From positions 2,046,001-2,110,000 of the forward strand of contig CAVWRA010000006.1 of assembly GCA_963757265.1 (NCBI GenBank): DNA of 64,000 nucleotides, in the 5' to 3' direction. Numbering within the stretch: the stretch's first letter is position 1; the number at the start of each line of letters is the position of its first letter. Shown here piece after piece: positions 32,557-42,271 of the stretch. The notes below the pieces were generated by a model that saw only the letters and a list, made by a program, of their open reading frames with translations, did no database searches and had not been told where the DNA came from. The stretch comes from CAIVVT01 sp963757265. Lineage in GTDB: Bacteria; Acidobacteriota; Terriglobia; Bryobacterales; Bryobacteraceae. A program made the translations under genes and the position numbers.

Positions 32557-34827
32557 ATGGCCAACCCAGATCATTGGAAGCAAGGGGGGGCCGCCTCACC
32601 CGGGGAGGGGGCCGTCAGGAGTGAACTCGCACGGCTGGTCGCCGACGAGCGTCTGGCGAATTCTCCAACGCTCATCCGGTTCCTGGAGTATACGGTCCTG
32701 GAAGCGCTTGCCGGACGGGGCGATCAGCTCAAGGAGATTTTGCTTGGCCGCGAAGTGTTCGAGCGCGGTCCGGATTTCGATCCACGGATCGACCCGATTG
32801 TGCGAGTCCAGGCAGGCAAGTTGCGCGCCCGGCTGGCCGACTACTATGAGCGCCGGGGCATCGCCGATCCGCTCCGGATCGAATACCAGAAAGGCAGTTA
32901 TGCGCCTCATTTCAGACCGTTTCAGCCAGATACGGCCTCGGCGGAGCCGATTGCTGCGCCTGCCGGCTCCGCTGTCTCCGTCGCGCCGCTGACGCCCACC
33001 GCCAGTGCTCAGGTTGCCTTGCGGCGTCGTCTAAGGCGTTTAGGTGTAATTGCCGCGGCCTTGGCAGTCGTGGCGGTGGGCGCCTGGCTGTGGTTCCACC
33101 GGCGCGCGACGCCGGAGCCGAAAATCGCTCTGGCGCAACTCACCTTCGAGGCCGGTTCCGCGATGAACCCGGCCATCTCCAGGGACGGGAAGCTGCTCGC
33201 GTACTCCTCGGACCGCGGCCGCGGGGACCTCAACATCTGGATCCGGCCGATCGATGGCGGAACCCCGGTTCAGCTCACCCACGATGAAGCCGCCGACCAT
33301 TCGCCGGACTTCTCGCCCGACGCTACCTTGATCGCCTTCCATTCTTACCGGCAGGGTGGCGGCGTGTACGTCGTCTCGGCCTTTGGGGGTGAACAACGGT
33401 GCATCGCCAAGGAGGCCTGGGCGCCCCGGTTCTCGCCGGATGGTTCCTGGATCGCTTACGTCGGTTCCGATCGCTCGATTTTCGTGGCGCCACTGGCAGG
33501 CGGCCAGCCCCGCAAGGTCGCAGGGGGAACGGTCGATGCATTCGGCGGCGCGCTCTGGACCCCGAGTGGATCGCACCTCATCTTCCTGGGGGCCCCGCGG
33601 TCCGCGGATACCACGAAGCGTGAATATGACTGGTACTCGGTGCCTTGGACCGGCGGCACGCCTGCACCTGCCGGTCTGCGCGAACAACTCCGCTCGCAGG
33701 GATTGCCACCGCCGACCTCGACCACGCGTCCGGGAGATTGGCTGGCCAGTGCAATCGTCTTTTCGTTGCAAAGTGCCAAGGCCGCCAACATCTGGAAAGT
33801 TCCGTTCAGCACGCACGACCTTCGCGTCGATGGACCAGCGCAGCAGTTGACGGCCGGAACCGCGGCGGAGACCTTTCCGCGATGCTCGGCCTCGGGCAGG
33901 ATGGTTCTCACCAGTGAGAGCCAGTTGACCCACGTCTTCAGTCTCCAGCTCGACCCCAGAACAGATGAGGCAGTGGGTTCTCCCCAGCAGCTCACCTCGG
34001 ATTCATCGCTGATGCACGATGGGTCCTATGCGCGCGTCTCGACCGCCGGAAGGACTCTCTCCTTTGTTTCCAACCGATCCGGAACCCAGGAACTGGTGCT
34101 CAAGGACCTGGTTCGCGGCGGTGAGACATTGCTGGGGGCTCTGCCGCGGCAGGAGAGCCTGCCCCTGATCTGGGGGGATGAATCTCTGCTGGTTTACGGA
34201 AGTCGTGATGTGCAGACCATTTACTCCATTGACCGGGACCGGCCATTCGCCGAGCGAATCTGCGATCGCTGCGGCAGAGTCCTCGACTGGTCCAGCGACA
34301 GGCACACGATTCTCTTGGAGGACGTACCCCGGCGCACGCTCCAACTGTGGGATCGCGATTCGGGCAGGCGCGTTGAATTGATGACGTACCCCGTCGGGAC
34401 TTTGCGGAACGCCACGCTGTCGGCAGATGGGAAATGGGTTGCGATCTCCTTCTCATCGCCTCGCGGGGGGGTGCTGTTCCCGCTTTCGGGCGGGGCGTTG
34501 TCAGGCGCGCAGGCGCTCCCGGCCGGGATGGGAGCGGATCTCCAGTCCTTGCATTGGGCCCCGGATGGCAATTGCCTGTATTTCTATTCGCGGCTGGACG
34601 ACTACCGCTGCCTGTGGGGCCAGCGGCTGGACCCCGCCACCAAACATCCTGTCGGCAAGCCCTTTTCAGTCCAGCATTTCCATAGCAACCGGCTGGCTCC
34701 GTGGGGAACTTGGATCTCCGTGGGAACGGGACGAATGGTGTTTACACTGACTGAACCGCGATCGAATATCTGGCTGGCGACGATGGACGGTCCTCTACCG
34801 GCGGCAACCACATCCGCTTTACGGTAA
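32557..34827 (+). CDS. PD40 (TolB-like) membrane sensor with N-terminal predicted DNA-binding domain
   Basis: 756 residues. Residues about 20-120 (E-L-A-R-L-V-A-D-E-R-L-A-N-S-P-T-L-I-R-F then R-I-D-P-I-V-R-V-Q-A-G-K-L-R-A-R-L) form a helical domain common in front of TolB, TPR or cyclase modules. One membrane helix lies near 160-178. The C-terminal half is a PD40 propeller with repeated S-P-D-G/S-R-D-G-K-L-L-A-Y blades and Q-L-T-x-D turns. It probably senses an extracytoplasmic condition. It precedes a TonB receptor and could regulate it, but this is inferred from position. The frame is intact, unlike its relative at 7007. Confidence 0.8.
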   Translation: MANPDHWKQGGAASPGEGAVRSELARLVADERLANSPTLIRFLEYTVLEALAGRGDQLKEILLGREVFERGPDFDPRIDPIVRVQAGKLRARLADYYERRGIADPLRIEYQKGSYAPHFRPFQPDTASAEPIAAPAGSAVSVAPLTPTASAQVALRRRLRRLGVIAAALAVVAVGAWLWFHRRATPEPKIALAQLTFEAGSAMNPAISRDGKLLAYSSDRGRGDLNIWIRPIDGGTPVQLTHDEAADHSPDFSPDATLIAFHSYRQGGGVYVVSAFGGEQRCIAKEAWAPRFSPDGSWIAYVGSDRSIFVAPLAGGQPRKVAGGTVDAFGGALWTPSGSHLIFLGAPRSADTTKREYDWYSVPWTGGTPAPAGLREQLRSQGLPPPTSTTRPGDWLASAIVFSLQSAKAANIWKVPFSTHDLRVDGPAQQLTAGTAAETFPRCSASGRMVLTSESQLTHVFSLQLDPRTDEAVGSPQQLTSDSSLMHDGSYARVSTAGRTLSFVSNRSGTQELVLKDLVRGGETLLGALPRQESLPLIWGDESLLVYGSRDVQTIYSIDRDRPFAERICDRCGRVLDWSSDRHTILLEDVPRRTLQLWDRDSGRRVELMTYPVGTLRNATLSADGKWVAISFSSPRGGVLFPLSGGALSGAQALPAGMGADLQSLHWAPDGNCLYFYSRLDDYRCLWGQRLDPATKHPVGKPFSVQHFHSNRLAPWGTWISVGTGRMVFTLTEPRSNIWLATMDGPLPAATTSALR

Positions 34828-34943
34828 AGCGCGCCGCGATTACCCCCATTTACTCCCCAACGCCTTGTGCGAGGTCCACAGTGTTCTCATGCCTCCGTCC
34901 GGCTGGATGGTACACCGGATCGCCGGCCTGCATGAATGAGGGT

Positions 34944-34987
34944 CCACGTTGGTTTTGACGTGGAGGCGGGCTCGAGGTCCTGCCTCC
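34944..34987 (+). other. Two adjacent hairpins in the 5' leader of the TonB receptor gene
   Basis: CCACGT (34944) pairs with ACGTGG (ending 34963), and overlapping it GGAGGCGGG (34962) pairs with CCTGCCTCC (ending 34987) through nine pairs including one G-U. The two stems share two bases, so they are mutually exclusive at their junction. They sit about 65 bp before the start of the receptor. They could be a terminator of the upstream gene (no T run) or a leader structure. Confidence 0.35.
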
Positions 34988-35050
34988 TCCCAAGAAAGGA
35001 ATGAGAGCCTTCCGGCCGCACGGCCGGCTCGCGAATAGGAGTTAGCACAT

Positions 35051-38000
35051 ATGTCTAAGACAATTAAAAATACGTCGCTGGGAGTCCTGTTGATCGCCAG
35101 TCTGCTGCTACTGACCGGCGTGCTTTGGGCGCAATCCACCCAGGGTTCGATCACGGTCGCGGTGACGGACCAGCAGGGGGCGATCATGCCCGGGGCAAAG
35201 GTGACGCTCAGTGAAGTGGAGAAGAACCTGCCGCGCGCGGACGTGACAGGGCCCGATGGCAGCTACGTGTTCACGAATGTCCCTCCGGGCACCTACATCG
35301 TGACCGTGTCGGCCACGGGTTTCAAGGAAGTGCGCAGCAGCGCTCTGACCGTGACGGCGGCGCAGAACCAGCGATTTGACGCGCGCCTGCAATTGGGCAC
35401 GACGTCGGTGTCACTCGAAGTGACCGCGACGCCGACGACGATGAACACGGAGAGCGCGGAGATTGCCACGCTCCAGACGGGCCAGGAAGTTCTCGCGGCT
35501 CCCACGCAGCGGGCCGTAATGCAGATGGCCGGGCTGACCCCATCGACGGTGTTTGATGGCAGCACCATCATGATCGGCGGCAACCGCAACAACTTCTTGA
35601 ACCTGACGATCGACGGCATCCAGACGATGCAGAACGCATTCGGCGGACAGTCGGGCAATCTGACCAACGATCAATCTTACGAATCGATCGCCGAAGTGAA
35701 GGTCATGGAGAGCAACAACTCGGCCGAATTCCCGGGCGTTGCCACGCTGCTGACCACCACCAAGAGCGGCACCAACCATCTCCACGGCAGCGGTTTCTAC
35801 ACCACCGATAACAGCGCGCTGAACGCGGGGCCGCTGACTAAAGGCTCCGAGCGGTCGCAGGGAATCGTCGGGCCCCAGTTGCAATGGTGGGGTGGGAGCG
35901 TGAGCGGACCGGTCATCCTGCCGAAGATTTACAACGGCAAGAACAAGACATTTTTCCTGGTCACCGAGGAACACCGCACCTTCCCGCTGGCAGCAGGAAA
36001 TACGGTCACGGAGGGCACGACATTACCAACCGCGGCATTTGACTCCGGCAACTTCGCCGCGCTCCTCGATCCGATCAACGGTTCCATCCAGTTAAAGAAT
36101 CCGCTGACCGGGCAGCCGATCCCGGATAACAACCTCGCGAACGCTGGTCTGCAGGTCAATCCTGTTTCGTCAAAGTTCGCGGCGAAATACTATCCAGCTC
36201 CGAACTACACCGGCACATCGGCCAATCCCAACAATTACCTGAACAATTATCTCAATACGACCATCAGCCCCGAGCACATCGACCGGATAGACGGCAAAAT
36301 CGATCAATACATCGGGAACAAGGACGTGCTCTCCGGCCGATTCACGCGCCAGACGGATCCCTGGTTGCGAAGCTGGAACTCGCCCGTTCCGGGTTACGAT
36401 TTCCTGCAGGTCCGGAACAGCACGAACGATTTCCTTTCGGAGACGCACACGTTCACGCCGACCTTGGTGAATGAGTTTCGTCTAGGTTTTGAGCGCGACG
36501 CATCATATAGGACCCCCAAGCAAGATGGCAACTCAATTCTGCAGGCGACCGGGCTCAGCCTGGGAGGAATCACAGTACCCGCCGGCACGCCTGGTGTGCC
36601 GGACATGGAAATCAGTGGCGGCTTCTTTGACCTGTACCCGAATCCCCTATCCAGCAATATCAGTCAGCAGTATGAATTACTGGACAACATGAGCTGGACA
36701 AAGGGCCGGCACGCCATTAAGACGGGCGTTCTGGTGCGTTACGGCGACCCCGTGATCAATAACCAGAACAACCAGTTCGGGGAGTTTGACTTCAACGGCC
36801 AATACACCGGGTTCGCCTATGCCGACTTCATGCTGGGATACCCGTCCACGGTTAAACTCAAGGGCCCGGCACTGCCGCGATACAACCGCAAGACGGACAC
36901 TGGCCTGTATGTGAATGACGCCTGGAGCGTGTCTCCTAAGCTCACGGTGACCCTGGGTCTGCGGTGGGAGTACTTCATGCCTTCAGTGGACAACAACGAC
37001 CGGCGCGTCAATTGGGACCCGGCTACTCAAGCTGTTGTAGTGCCCTCCCAATCTACTTTGCAATTCACCAGCATTCCGCAGGATATTCCGGTGGAGATCG
37101 CTCCGGCGGGATTCCCTGGCCGTTCCCTAATGTATGGCAATTGGAACAACTTCGGCCCGCGCGTGGGCCTGGCGTACCGGCTGAATGACAGGACCGTGTT
37201 GCGGGGCGGCTATGGCGTTTACTATGGGGAACTTATTAACGCCTACCAGGACAACTTCGGTCCAGGCAATCAGGACGTGTTCTCTACTACCTCGCTGAGG
37301 TTGTATAACACGACCCCAATTCCGACGCTGCAGTTCCCGAACCCGTTCGGAAGCGCTGCGTTGGGGCTCGGCGTCTGCGCCCACGAAGCCGACTGCGGCG
37401 ACAGCATTGTAGGGACCAACCCGCATCTGAAGACGCCTATGATCCAGCAGTGGAACTTCACAGTCGAACGCGATCTCGGACACTCGCTGGCAGCCCGGGT
37501 CAGCTACCGGGGATCGATGTTGACCCAGATTCCGGTGGTTTACAACCTGAACCTCCCGCAGGCCAGTACGTCCAACCTAACGAACGTCTATACGTATCCG
37601 CTGTGGACCGGGGGAAACATCAACTACGAAACCGACGGCGCGATTGACAAGAGCAACGCCATCGATCTGGCCCTCAATCGGAAGTTCGCCCAGGGCGTGC
37701 AGTTCCAACTGGCCTACACCTACACGAAGAGTATGACCGACAGCAGCGCCAGCGATGGCGAGAGCGGCACGGCCAGCGACCCGTACGACCGCCACTATGA
37801 CTGGGGCAACAATACTCTGATCCCCAGGCAGCGTTTTGTCCCGACCGTGCTGTGGGAAGTGCCCTACGGCAAGGGCAAGACGTGGGGCGGGAATGCCTCG
37901 AGGGCAATGAGCGCCGCCCTGGGCGGATGGGAGTTCTCGGTCCTGACCGTGATTCAAAGCGGCCGGTACTTCTCGCCGTCGTACGACGGGACGTCGTGGC

Positions 38001-38422
38001 TCCAGGTCCGCAACAGCAATGCGACCCGGCCGAATTGCACCGGATCCGACCCCTATACGGGCAATTCCAACTGGTACTGGGAGAACAATGCTCTATATCT
38101 GAACCCAGCGGCGTTCTCCGTGCCCACACCCGGAACCTACGGCAACTGTCCCGCCAACTCCCTGGTCGGGCCGGGAGCATGGACCGTCAACCTGGGTTTG
38201 CACAAGAGCTTCAATTTAACTGAGAGAGTGAAGTTGAAATTTGAGGGCAACTCCATGAACCTGTTCAATCATGCGAACAAGGGGCTGCCGAACTACGACC
38301 TGAGCGCCGGCCTGGGACAAATAACCAACACGACGGGCAAGGAGAACGGGTTGCTGGTCCCCACCGTCACCAGCAATAACGGCGAACGGCACATCTGGGT
38401 TGGTGCACGCATCGAGTTCTAA
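35051..38422 (+). CDS. Oar-like TonB-dependent receptor with carboxypeptidase-regulatory domain
   Basis: 1123 residues. A signal peptide ends near V-L-W-A-Q. Residues about 30-115 form the carboxypeptidase-regulatory (CarboxypepD_reg) domain (G-S-I-T-V-A-V-T-D-Q-Q-G, D-G-S-Y-V-F-T-N-V-P-P-G-T-Y). A plug-like region follows (T-I-D-G-I-Q-T, N-N-S-A-E-F-P-G-V, T-K-S-G-T-N), then a long beta barrel with aromatic turn motifs and a final G-A-R-I-E-F ending in Phe, as outer-membrane proteins do. It would import or bind large glycans or peptides. AGGAG precedes the start. The Gfo/Idh and GH20 genes follow closely, so it probably belongs to a glycan-use operon. Confidence 0.88.
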   Translation: MSKTIKNTSLGVLLIASLLLLTGVLWAQSTQGSITVAVTDQQGAIMPGAKVTLSEVEKNLPRADVTGPDGSYVFTNVPPGTYIVTVSATGFKEVRSSALTVTAAQNQRFDARLQLGTTSVSLEVTATPTTMNTESAEIATLQTGQEVLAAPTQRAVMQMAGLTPSTVFDGSTIMIGGNRNNFLNLTIDGIQTMQNAFGGQSGNLTNDQSYESIAEVKVMESNNSAEFPGVATLLTTTKSGTNHLHGSGFYTTDNSALNAGPLTKGSERSQGIVGPQLQWWGGSVSGPVILPKIYNGKNKTFFLVTEEHRTFPLAAGNTVTEGTTLPTAAFDSGNFAALLDPINGSIQLKNPLTGQPIPDNNLANAGLQVNPVSSKFAAKYYPAPNYTGTSANPNNYLNNYLNTTISPEHIDRIDGKIDQYIGNKDVLSGRFTRQTDPWLRSWNSPVPGYDFLQVRNSTNDFLSETHTFTPTLVNEFRLGFERDASYRTPKQDGNSILQATGLSLGGITVPAGTPGVPDMEISGGFFDLYPNPLSSNISQQYELLDNMSWTKGRHAIKTGVLVRYGDPVINNQNNQFGEFDFNGQYTGFAYADFMLGYPSTVKLKGPALPRYNRKTDTGLYVNDAWSVSPKLTVTLGLRWEYFMPSVDNNDRRVNWDPATQAVVVPSQSTLQFTSIPQDIPVEIAPAGFPGRSLMYGNWNNFGPRVGLAYRLNDRTVLRGGYGVYYGELINAYQDNFGPGNQDVFSTTSLRLYNTTPIPTLQFPNPFGSAALGLGVCAHEADCGDSIVGTNPHLKTPMIQQWNFTVERDLGHSLAARVSYRGSMLTQIPVVYNLNLPQASTSNLTNVYTYPLWTGGNINYETDGAIDKSNAIDLALNRKFAQGVQFQLAYTYTKSMTDSSASDGESGTASDPYDRHYDWGNNTLIPRQRFVPTVLWEVPYGKGKTWGGNASRAMSAALGGWEFSVLTVIQSGRYFSPSYDGTSWLQVRNSNATRPNCTGSDPYTGNSNWYWENNALYLNPAAFSVPTPGTYGNCPANSLVGPGAWTVNLGLHKSFNLTERVKLKFEGNSMNLFNHANKGLPNYDLSAGLGQITNTTGKENGLLVPTVTSNNGERHIWVGARIEF

Positions 38423-38495
38423 CTCGGGCGGCCATTATCGACAGAGCGAAAGTTCACCCCGGCGGCAAGGCCGCCGGGGTTATGAGGAGCGCTGC

Positions 38496-39839
38496 ATGAC
38501 AACGGCCCTAGACATTCCGGCAGGCATGCACCGCAGACACTTCCTAATGGCCTCTGCGGGCGCGCTTGCGGCGCCGCGCCTCGGGCGGTCAAGCCCGAAC
38601 GAGACGGTGCGCGTGGCGTGTGCCGGCCTGCGAGGTCGCGGGAAGGAGCACCTCGACGCATACATGGGCATGCCCAACGTCGAGATCGTAGCGGTATGCG
38701 ACGTGGACGATTCTGTTCTTCAGGAATCCGTCGCCTACGTACTTGCCAGAGGAAAGCGGCGGCCAACCGCCCATGCGGATTTGCGGCACGCGCTTGACGA
38801 CAAGTCCGTCGATGCCGTTTCCATCGCTACGCCGAACCACTGGCATACTCTGCAGACCATCTGGAGCTGCCAGGCGGGCAAGGACGTGTACGTCGAGAAA
38901 CCCTGCACACATAACGTGTTCGAGGCCCGCCAGATCGTCGCGGCAGCGCGGCGGTACGGCCGCATCGTGCAACATGGCAGCCAGAGTCGCTCCTCGGGGG
39001 CGGTGCAGGAGGCAGTAGACAAGATGCGCGGCGGCCTGATCGGCGACGTCTACCTGGCCCGCGCGCTGTGCTTCCGGTGGCGCGAGTCCATCGGCCGGGC
39101 GCCCGTGGCGCCAGTGCCGCCAGGCGTGGATTACAATCTCTGGCTCGGCCCCGCCCCGACGCGGCCATTCACCCGCAACCGGTTCCATTACAACTGGCAC
39201 TGGTTCTGGGATTACGGCAACGGCGAGCTCGGCAACCAGGGCTGCCATGAGATTGACATCGCGCGCTGGGGGCTGGGCGTCCGTTATCCGGCCCGCGTGA
39301 GCGCCACAGGCGGCCATTTCATGTTCGACGACGATCAGGAAACGCCCAACACGCTCACGGCCAATTACGAGTTCGCGGCTCCCGGCGGGAAGAAAGTATT
39401 GGTGGTCGAGATCCGGCATTGGATCAGCAACCACGAAGCCGGCATATCGGAAAATCGCAATGGACCGGGCAAATTCTACCCCAATACCATTGGTAACTTG
39501 TTCTACGGCTCCGGAGGATACCTGGGCATTGACGGCTACTCCAGCTATCGGAGTTGGTTGGGACCGCAGCAGGAGCAGGGTCCATCGGCGGCGGCATCTG
39601 GGGACCACTTTGCCAACTTCATCGGCGTAGTTCGCACGCGCAACCGCGCATCACTCACTGCTGACATCGAAGAGGGTGCGATCTCGACGACACTCGTTCA
39701 CCTGGCCAACATCTCCTACCGCGTCGGGCGGACGCTGTACTTCGACCCGACAACGTTTTCGTGCATCGGTGACGAGGAGGCCACCTCCTGCTTCCGACGC
39801 AGCTACCGGCCCGAGTTCACAGTGCCGGAAATCGTCTAG
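38496..39839 (+). CDS. Exported Gfo/Idh/MocA-family oxidoreductase (Tat signal)
   Basis: 447 residues from the ATG at 38496, with GAGGAG upstream. H-R-R-H-F-L-M-A-S-A-G-A-L-A-A is a twin-arginine signal, so it is exported by the TatABC proteins encoded in this window. The Rossmann part has V-R-V-A-C-A-G-L-R-G-R-G-K-E, and D-V-Y-V-E-K-P-C-T-H-N carries the E-K-P motif with the catalytic Lys. The C-terminal substrate domain has G-N-Q-G-C-H-E-I-D-I-A-R-W. The group includes NAD(P)-dependent sugar dehydrogenases and glycosidase-like enzymes. It lies 73 bp downstream of the receptor. Confidence 0.88.
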   Translation: MTTALDIPAGMHRRHFLMASAGALAAPRLGRSSPNETVRVACAGLRGRGKEHLDAYMGMPNVEIVAVCDVDDSVLQESVAYVLARGKRRPTAHADLRHALDDKSVDAVSIATPNHWHTLQTIWSCQAGKDVYVEKPCTHNVFEARQIVAAARRYGRIVQHGSQSRSSGAVQEAVDKMRGGLIGDVYLARALCFRWRESIGRAPVAPVPPGVDYNLWLGPAPTRPFTRNRFHYNWHWFWDYGNGELGNQGCHEIDIARWGLGVRYPARVSATGGHFMFDDDQETPNTLTANYEFAAPGGKKVLVVEIRHWISNHEAGISENRNGPGKFYPNTIGNLFYGSGGYLGIDGYSSYRSWLGPQQEQGPSAAASGDHFANFIGVVRTRNRASLTADIEEGAISTTLVHLANISYRVGRTLYFDPTTFSCIGDEEATSCFRRSYRPEFTVPEIV

Positions 39840-39873
39840 TCCACCGATATCTAAGCTCTTCGCAGTCAACCTT

Positions 39874-42054
39874 ATGTACAGGGGCGCAATCCTCATCACC
39901 CTGGCGCTCGGCCTCAGCGCCGCCGAAACGTGTTGCGCACAGGACGCACCACAGTGGGTCCTGCCCCAGCCACAAGAGATCGCCGCAGGAGGATCCTCCT
40001 TCCTCCTGGCGCCTGACACGCGGATCGTGGTGCCGGTGGAAGCCTCGCCGCCCGATCTGGCGCTCGCCAGGCTGTTTCAGGGTGACCTCGCAGCAAGACA
40101 CGGCTTGGGCGTCCCGATTGAATACAGGGACGTCCTGCCAGGCGGGCATCCGGTGATCCTCATCGGCGGTCCGCGCAACTCCCTCGTTACTGCGTACTGC
40201 CGCCGGCACAATGTGGAGCGCGTGAAGAGGCAGGAGGGTTATGTTCTCCAAGTGAACTCAGACGCGGTTGTCGTAGCGGGCGCCGATGACGCCGGCTCGT
40301 TCTATGGACTTCAATCACTACGGCAGTTGGTGGAACGAGGGCGAATTCGCGGGGCCCTGATCCGCGACTGGCCTGACAAGCCGTTCCGCGCGCTGCGCAT
40401 GTATTTGCCAGGCCGCGACAACATTCCTTTCTTCAGACGGTTCATCGGCGATTTCGCGGCGCTGTACAAATTCAATCGCCTCTTTCTCGAGGTCAACGGT
40501 GCGATGCGGTTGGAGCGCCACCCGGAAGTAAACGCGGGAGCACTCGAACTGGCTCGGGACCTGGCTTTCACCCGGCGCGAAAGGCCATCCGGTCCGCGTC
40601 GGCAGTTCCAGGATTCGGCCAACTACGACGCGTCGGATGGCGGCCTTCTGGAAAAGGAGGAGGTGGCGGACCTGGTCGAATGGGCGCGGCGGAATTACGT
40701 GGAGGTGATTCCCGAGATTCCGTCGCTGACGCACAGCTACTACCTGCTGGCGCGGCATCGCGAATTGGCCGAGATCGCCGGCGCAGAGTGGCCGGACACG
40801 TACTGTCCATCCAATCCCGCGAGCTACACGCTTCTGTTCGATGTGCTGGACGAGTACATCGAAGTGATGAAACCGGCGCTGGTGCACGTGGGCCACGACG
40901 AATGGCGCATTCCGATCGACGCCTGTTCACGGTGCCAGGGCAAGGACTACCGCGAGCTGTTTGCGGCCGATGTGCGTAAGATCCACGACTACCTTGCAGG
41001 CAGGAAGATCGGCATGTCGATGTACGCCGACCATCTGGTTCCCGAGTTGCGCGGCGATCCTGAGGGAACGGCCCGCAGCCCGAGCGGCCACCATTACCGC
41101 ACGCCTGGGGGCCTGAGCGAAGCGCAGGCGCGGGACCTGATCCCCAAGGACATTCTGCTGGTGAACTGGACGTGGGCGGACGGCGCGCGGGGCCAGGGCG
41201 AGGAGTTGGACCGCAAGTTCTCGCGACTGGGCTTCCAGCAGGTCTACGGTAACCTGACGCCTGCCATCCGCAACTACGGGCGACGCAGCGGACTGCCCGG
41301 AGTGATTGGTGGCGGACCGGCTTCCTGGGCCGCCACGACCGAATTCAACATCGGCAAGAACTTGATTTACGAATTCCTCGGGTGCGCCAACCTGTTGTGG
41401 TCGTCCCACTGGCCCGATGAGGCGGATCTGACCAGGCGCGTGCAGGCCCTTATGCCGGCCGTCCGGCGAAACCTGTCGGGCCGCGCCTTGCCCAGCGAGG
41501 CGGGCGACCCGCTCACGCCCGTGGCGCTTGCCGGAGCCGGTCCAGTGACGGTGGCGACACGAGGGGACGGGCCAGCCGACGCCGTGCAGTCAGCCGTGGT
41601 GGCAAGGCTCGCTGCCGATCCCAGTAGCATCATTTTCGAGCACTCCTGCGCGCGGAAGTCAACCAATGCGGCGGCCTTTGAGTACGTTTACAACTACGAC
41701 GACACGGCTGACCTGCTGGGGTGGTACGAAGTGGAGTACGAGGACGGTCTGGTCACGACGATTCCTATCCGCTACGGCGTCAACATCCTCGAATCCGGCT
41801 GGCGAGGCGAGGACGGGGTTTATTGTTATCGCTGCGATCCGCGCGAGCTGGCGCCCGGCCGAACATCCTTCGCCTATGAGTGGGTCAATCCCCGCTTCGG
41901 CAAGCGGGTCCGCGAGATCCGGCTGAAGGGATCGAGCGGATTCACGAACAGTGGCGTCGTGATTCCTCGCAATGCCGTGACAGTTCACGCGCTGCGCATC
42001 GTCCCTCCGCGGGTGCACACCGGCAATCAAGGCGAAACGAGAAACCCGGAGTAA
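39874..42054 (+). CDS. Secreted glycoside hydrolase family 20 (beta-N-acetylhexosaminidase-like)
   Basis: 726 residues from the ATG at 39874, which starts a signal peptide (L-I-T-L-A-L-G-L-S-A-A). Residues about 25-165 are the GH20b zincin-like domain (P-Q-P-Q-E-I-A-A-G-G, V-I-L-I-G-G). The (beta/alpha)8 domain has V-E-V-I-P-E-I-P-S-L-T-H-S and V-H-V-G-H-D-E-W, giving the catalytic Asp-Glu pair at D342-E343. The remaining roughly 200 residues form a beta domain. GH20 enzymes release terminal GlcNAc or GalNAc by substrate-assisted catalysis. It follows the oxidoreductase by 34 bp, in the same operon as the TonB receptor. Confidence 0.85.
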   Translation: MYRGAILITLALGLSAAETCCAQDAPQWVLPQPQEIAAGGSSFLLAPDTRIVVPVEASPPDLALARLFQGDLAARHGLGVPIEYRDVLPGGHPVILIGGPRNSLVTAYCRRHNVERVKRQEGYVLQVNSDAVVVAGADDAGSFYGLQSLRQLVERGRIRGALIRDWPDKPFRALRMYLPGRDNIPFFRRFIGDFAALYKFNRLFLEVNGAMRLERHPEVNAGALELARDLAFTRRERPSGPRRQFQDSANYDASDGGLLEKEEVADLVEWARRNYVEVIPEIPSLTHSYYLLARHRELAEIAGAEWPDTYCPSNPASYTLLFDVLDEYIEVMKPALVHVGHDEWRIPIDACSRCQGKDYRELFAADVRKIHDYLAGRKIGMSMYADHLVPELRGDPEGTARSPSGHHYRTPGGLSEAQARDLIPKDILLVNWTWADGARGQGEELDRKFSRLGFQQVYGNLTPAIRNYGRRSGLPGVIGGGPASWAATTEFNIGKNLIYEFLGCANLLWSSHWPDEADLTRRVQALMPAVRRNLSGRALPSEAGDPLTPVALAGAGPVTVATRGDGPADAVQSAVVARLAADPSSIIFEHSCARKSTNAAAFEYVYNYDDTADLLGWYEVEYEDGLVTTIPIRYGVNILESGWRGEDGVYCYRCDPRELAPGRTSFAYEWVNPRFGKRVREIRLKGSSGFTNSGVVIPRNAVTVHALRIVPPRVHTGNQGETRNPE

Positions 42055-42271
42055 GACCGGGTCACGGAGGCGACTCGCCGTTGCAAACATCGCCGCCGCG
42101 CATATGGATTCCATCGCCGGCGCCGAGAAGGAGTTCTTGCACAAGAACGCACTCTCTTGACGCGGTTCCGCGTGTTCTTCCTCGTGATTGTCCCGAGCCC
42201 TTGAAGCAAATCACCGCGGCGCCAGTGCAGCCGTCCGTGCCCTCTGTCGATGCCTTTTTGAAGCCCCCGCC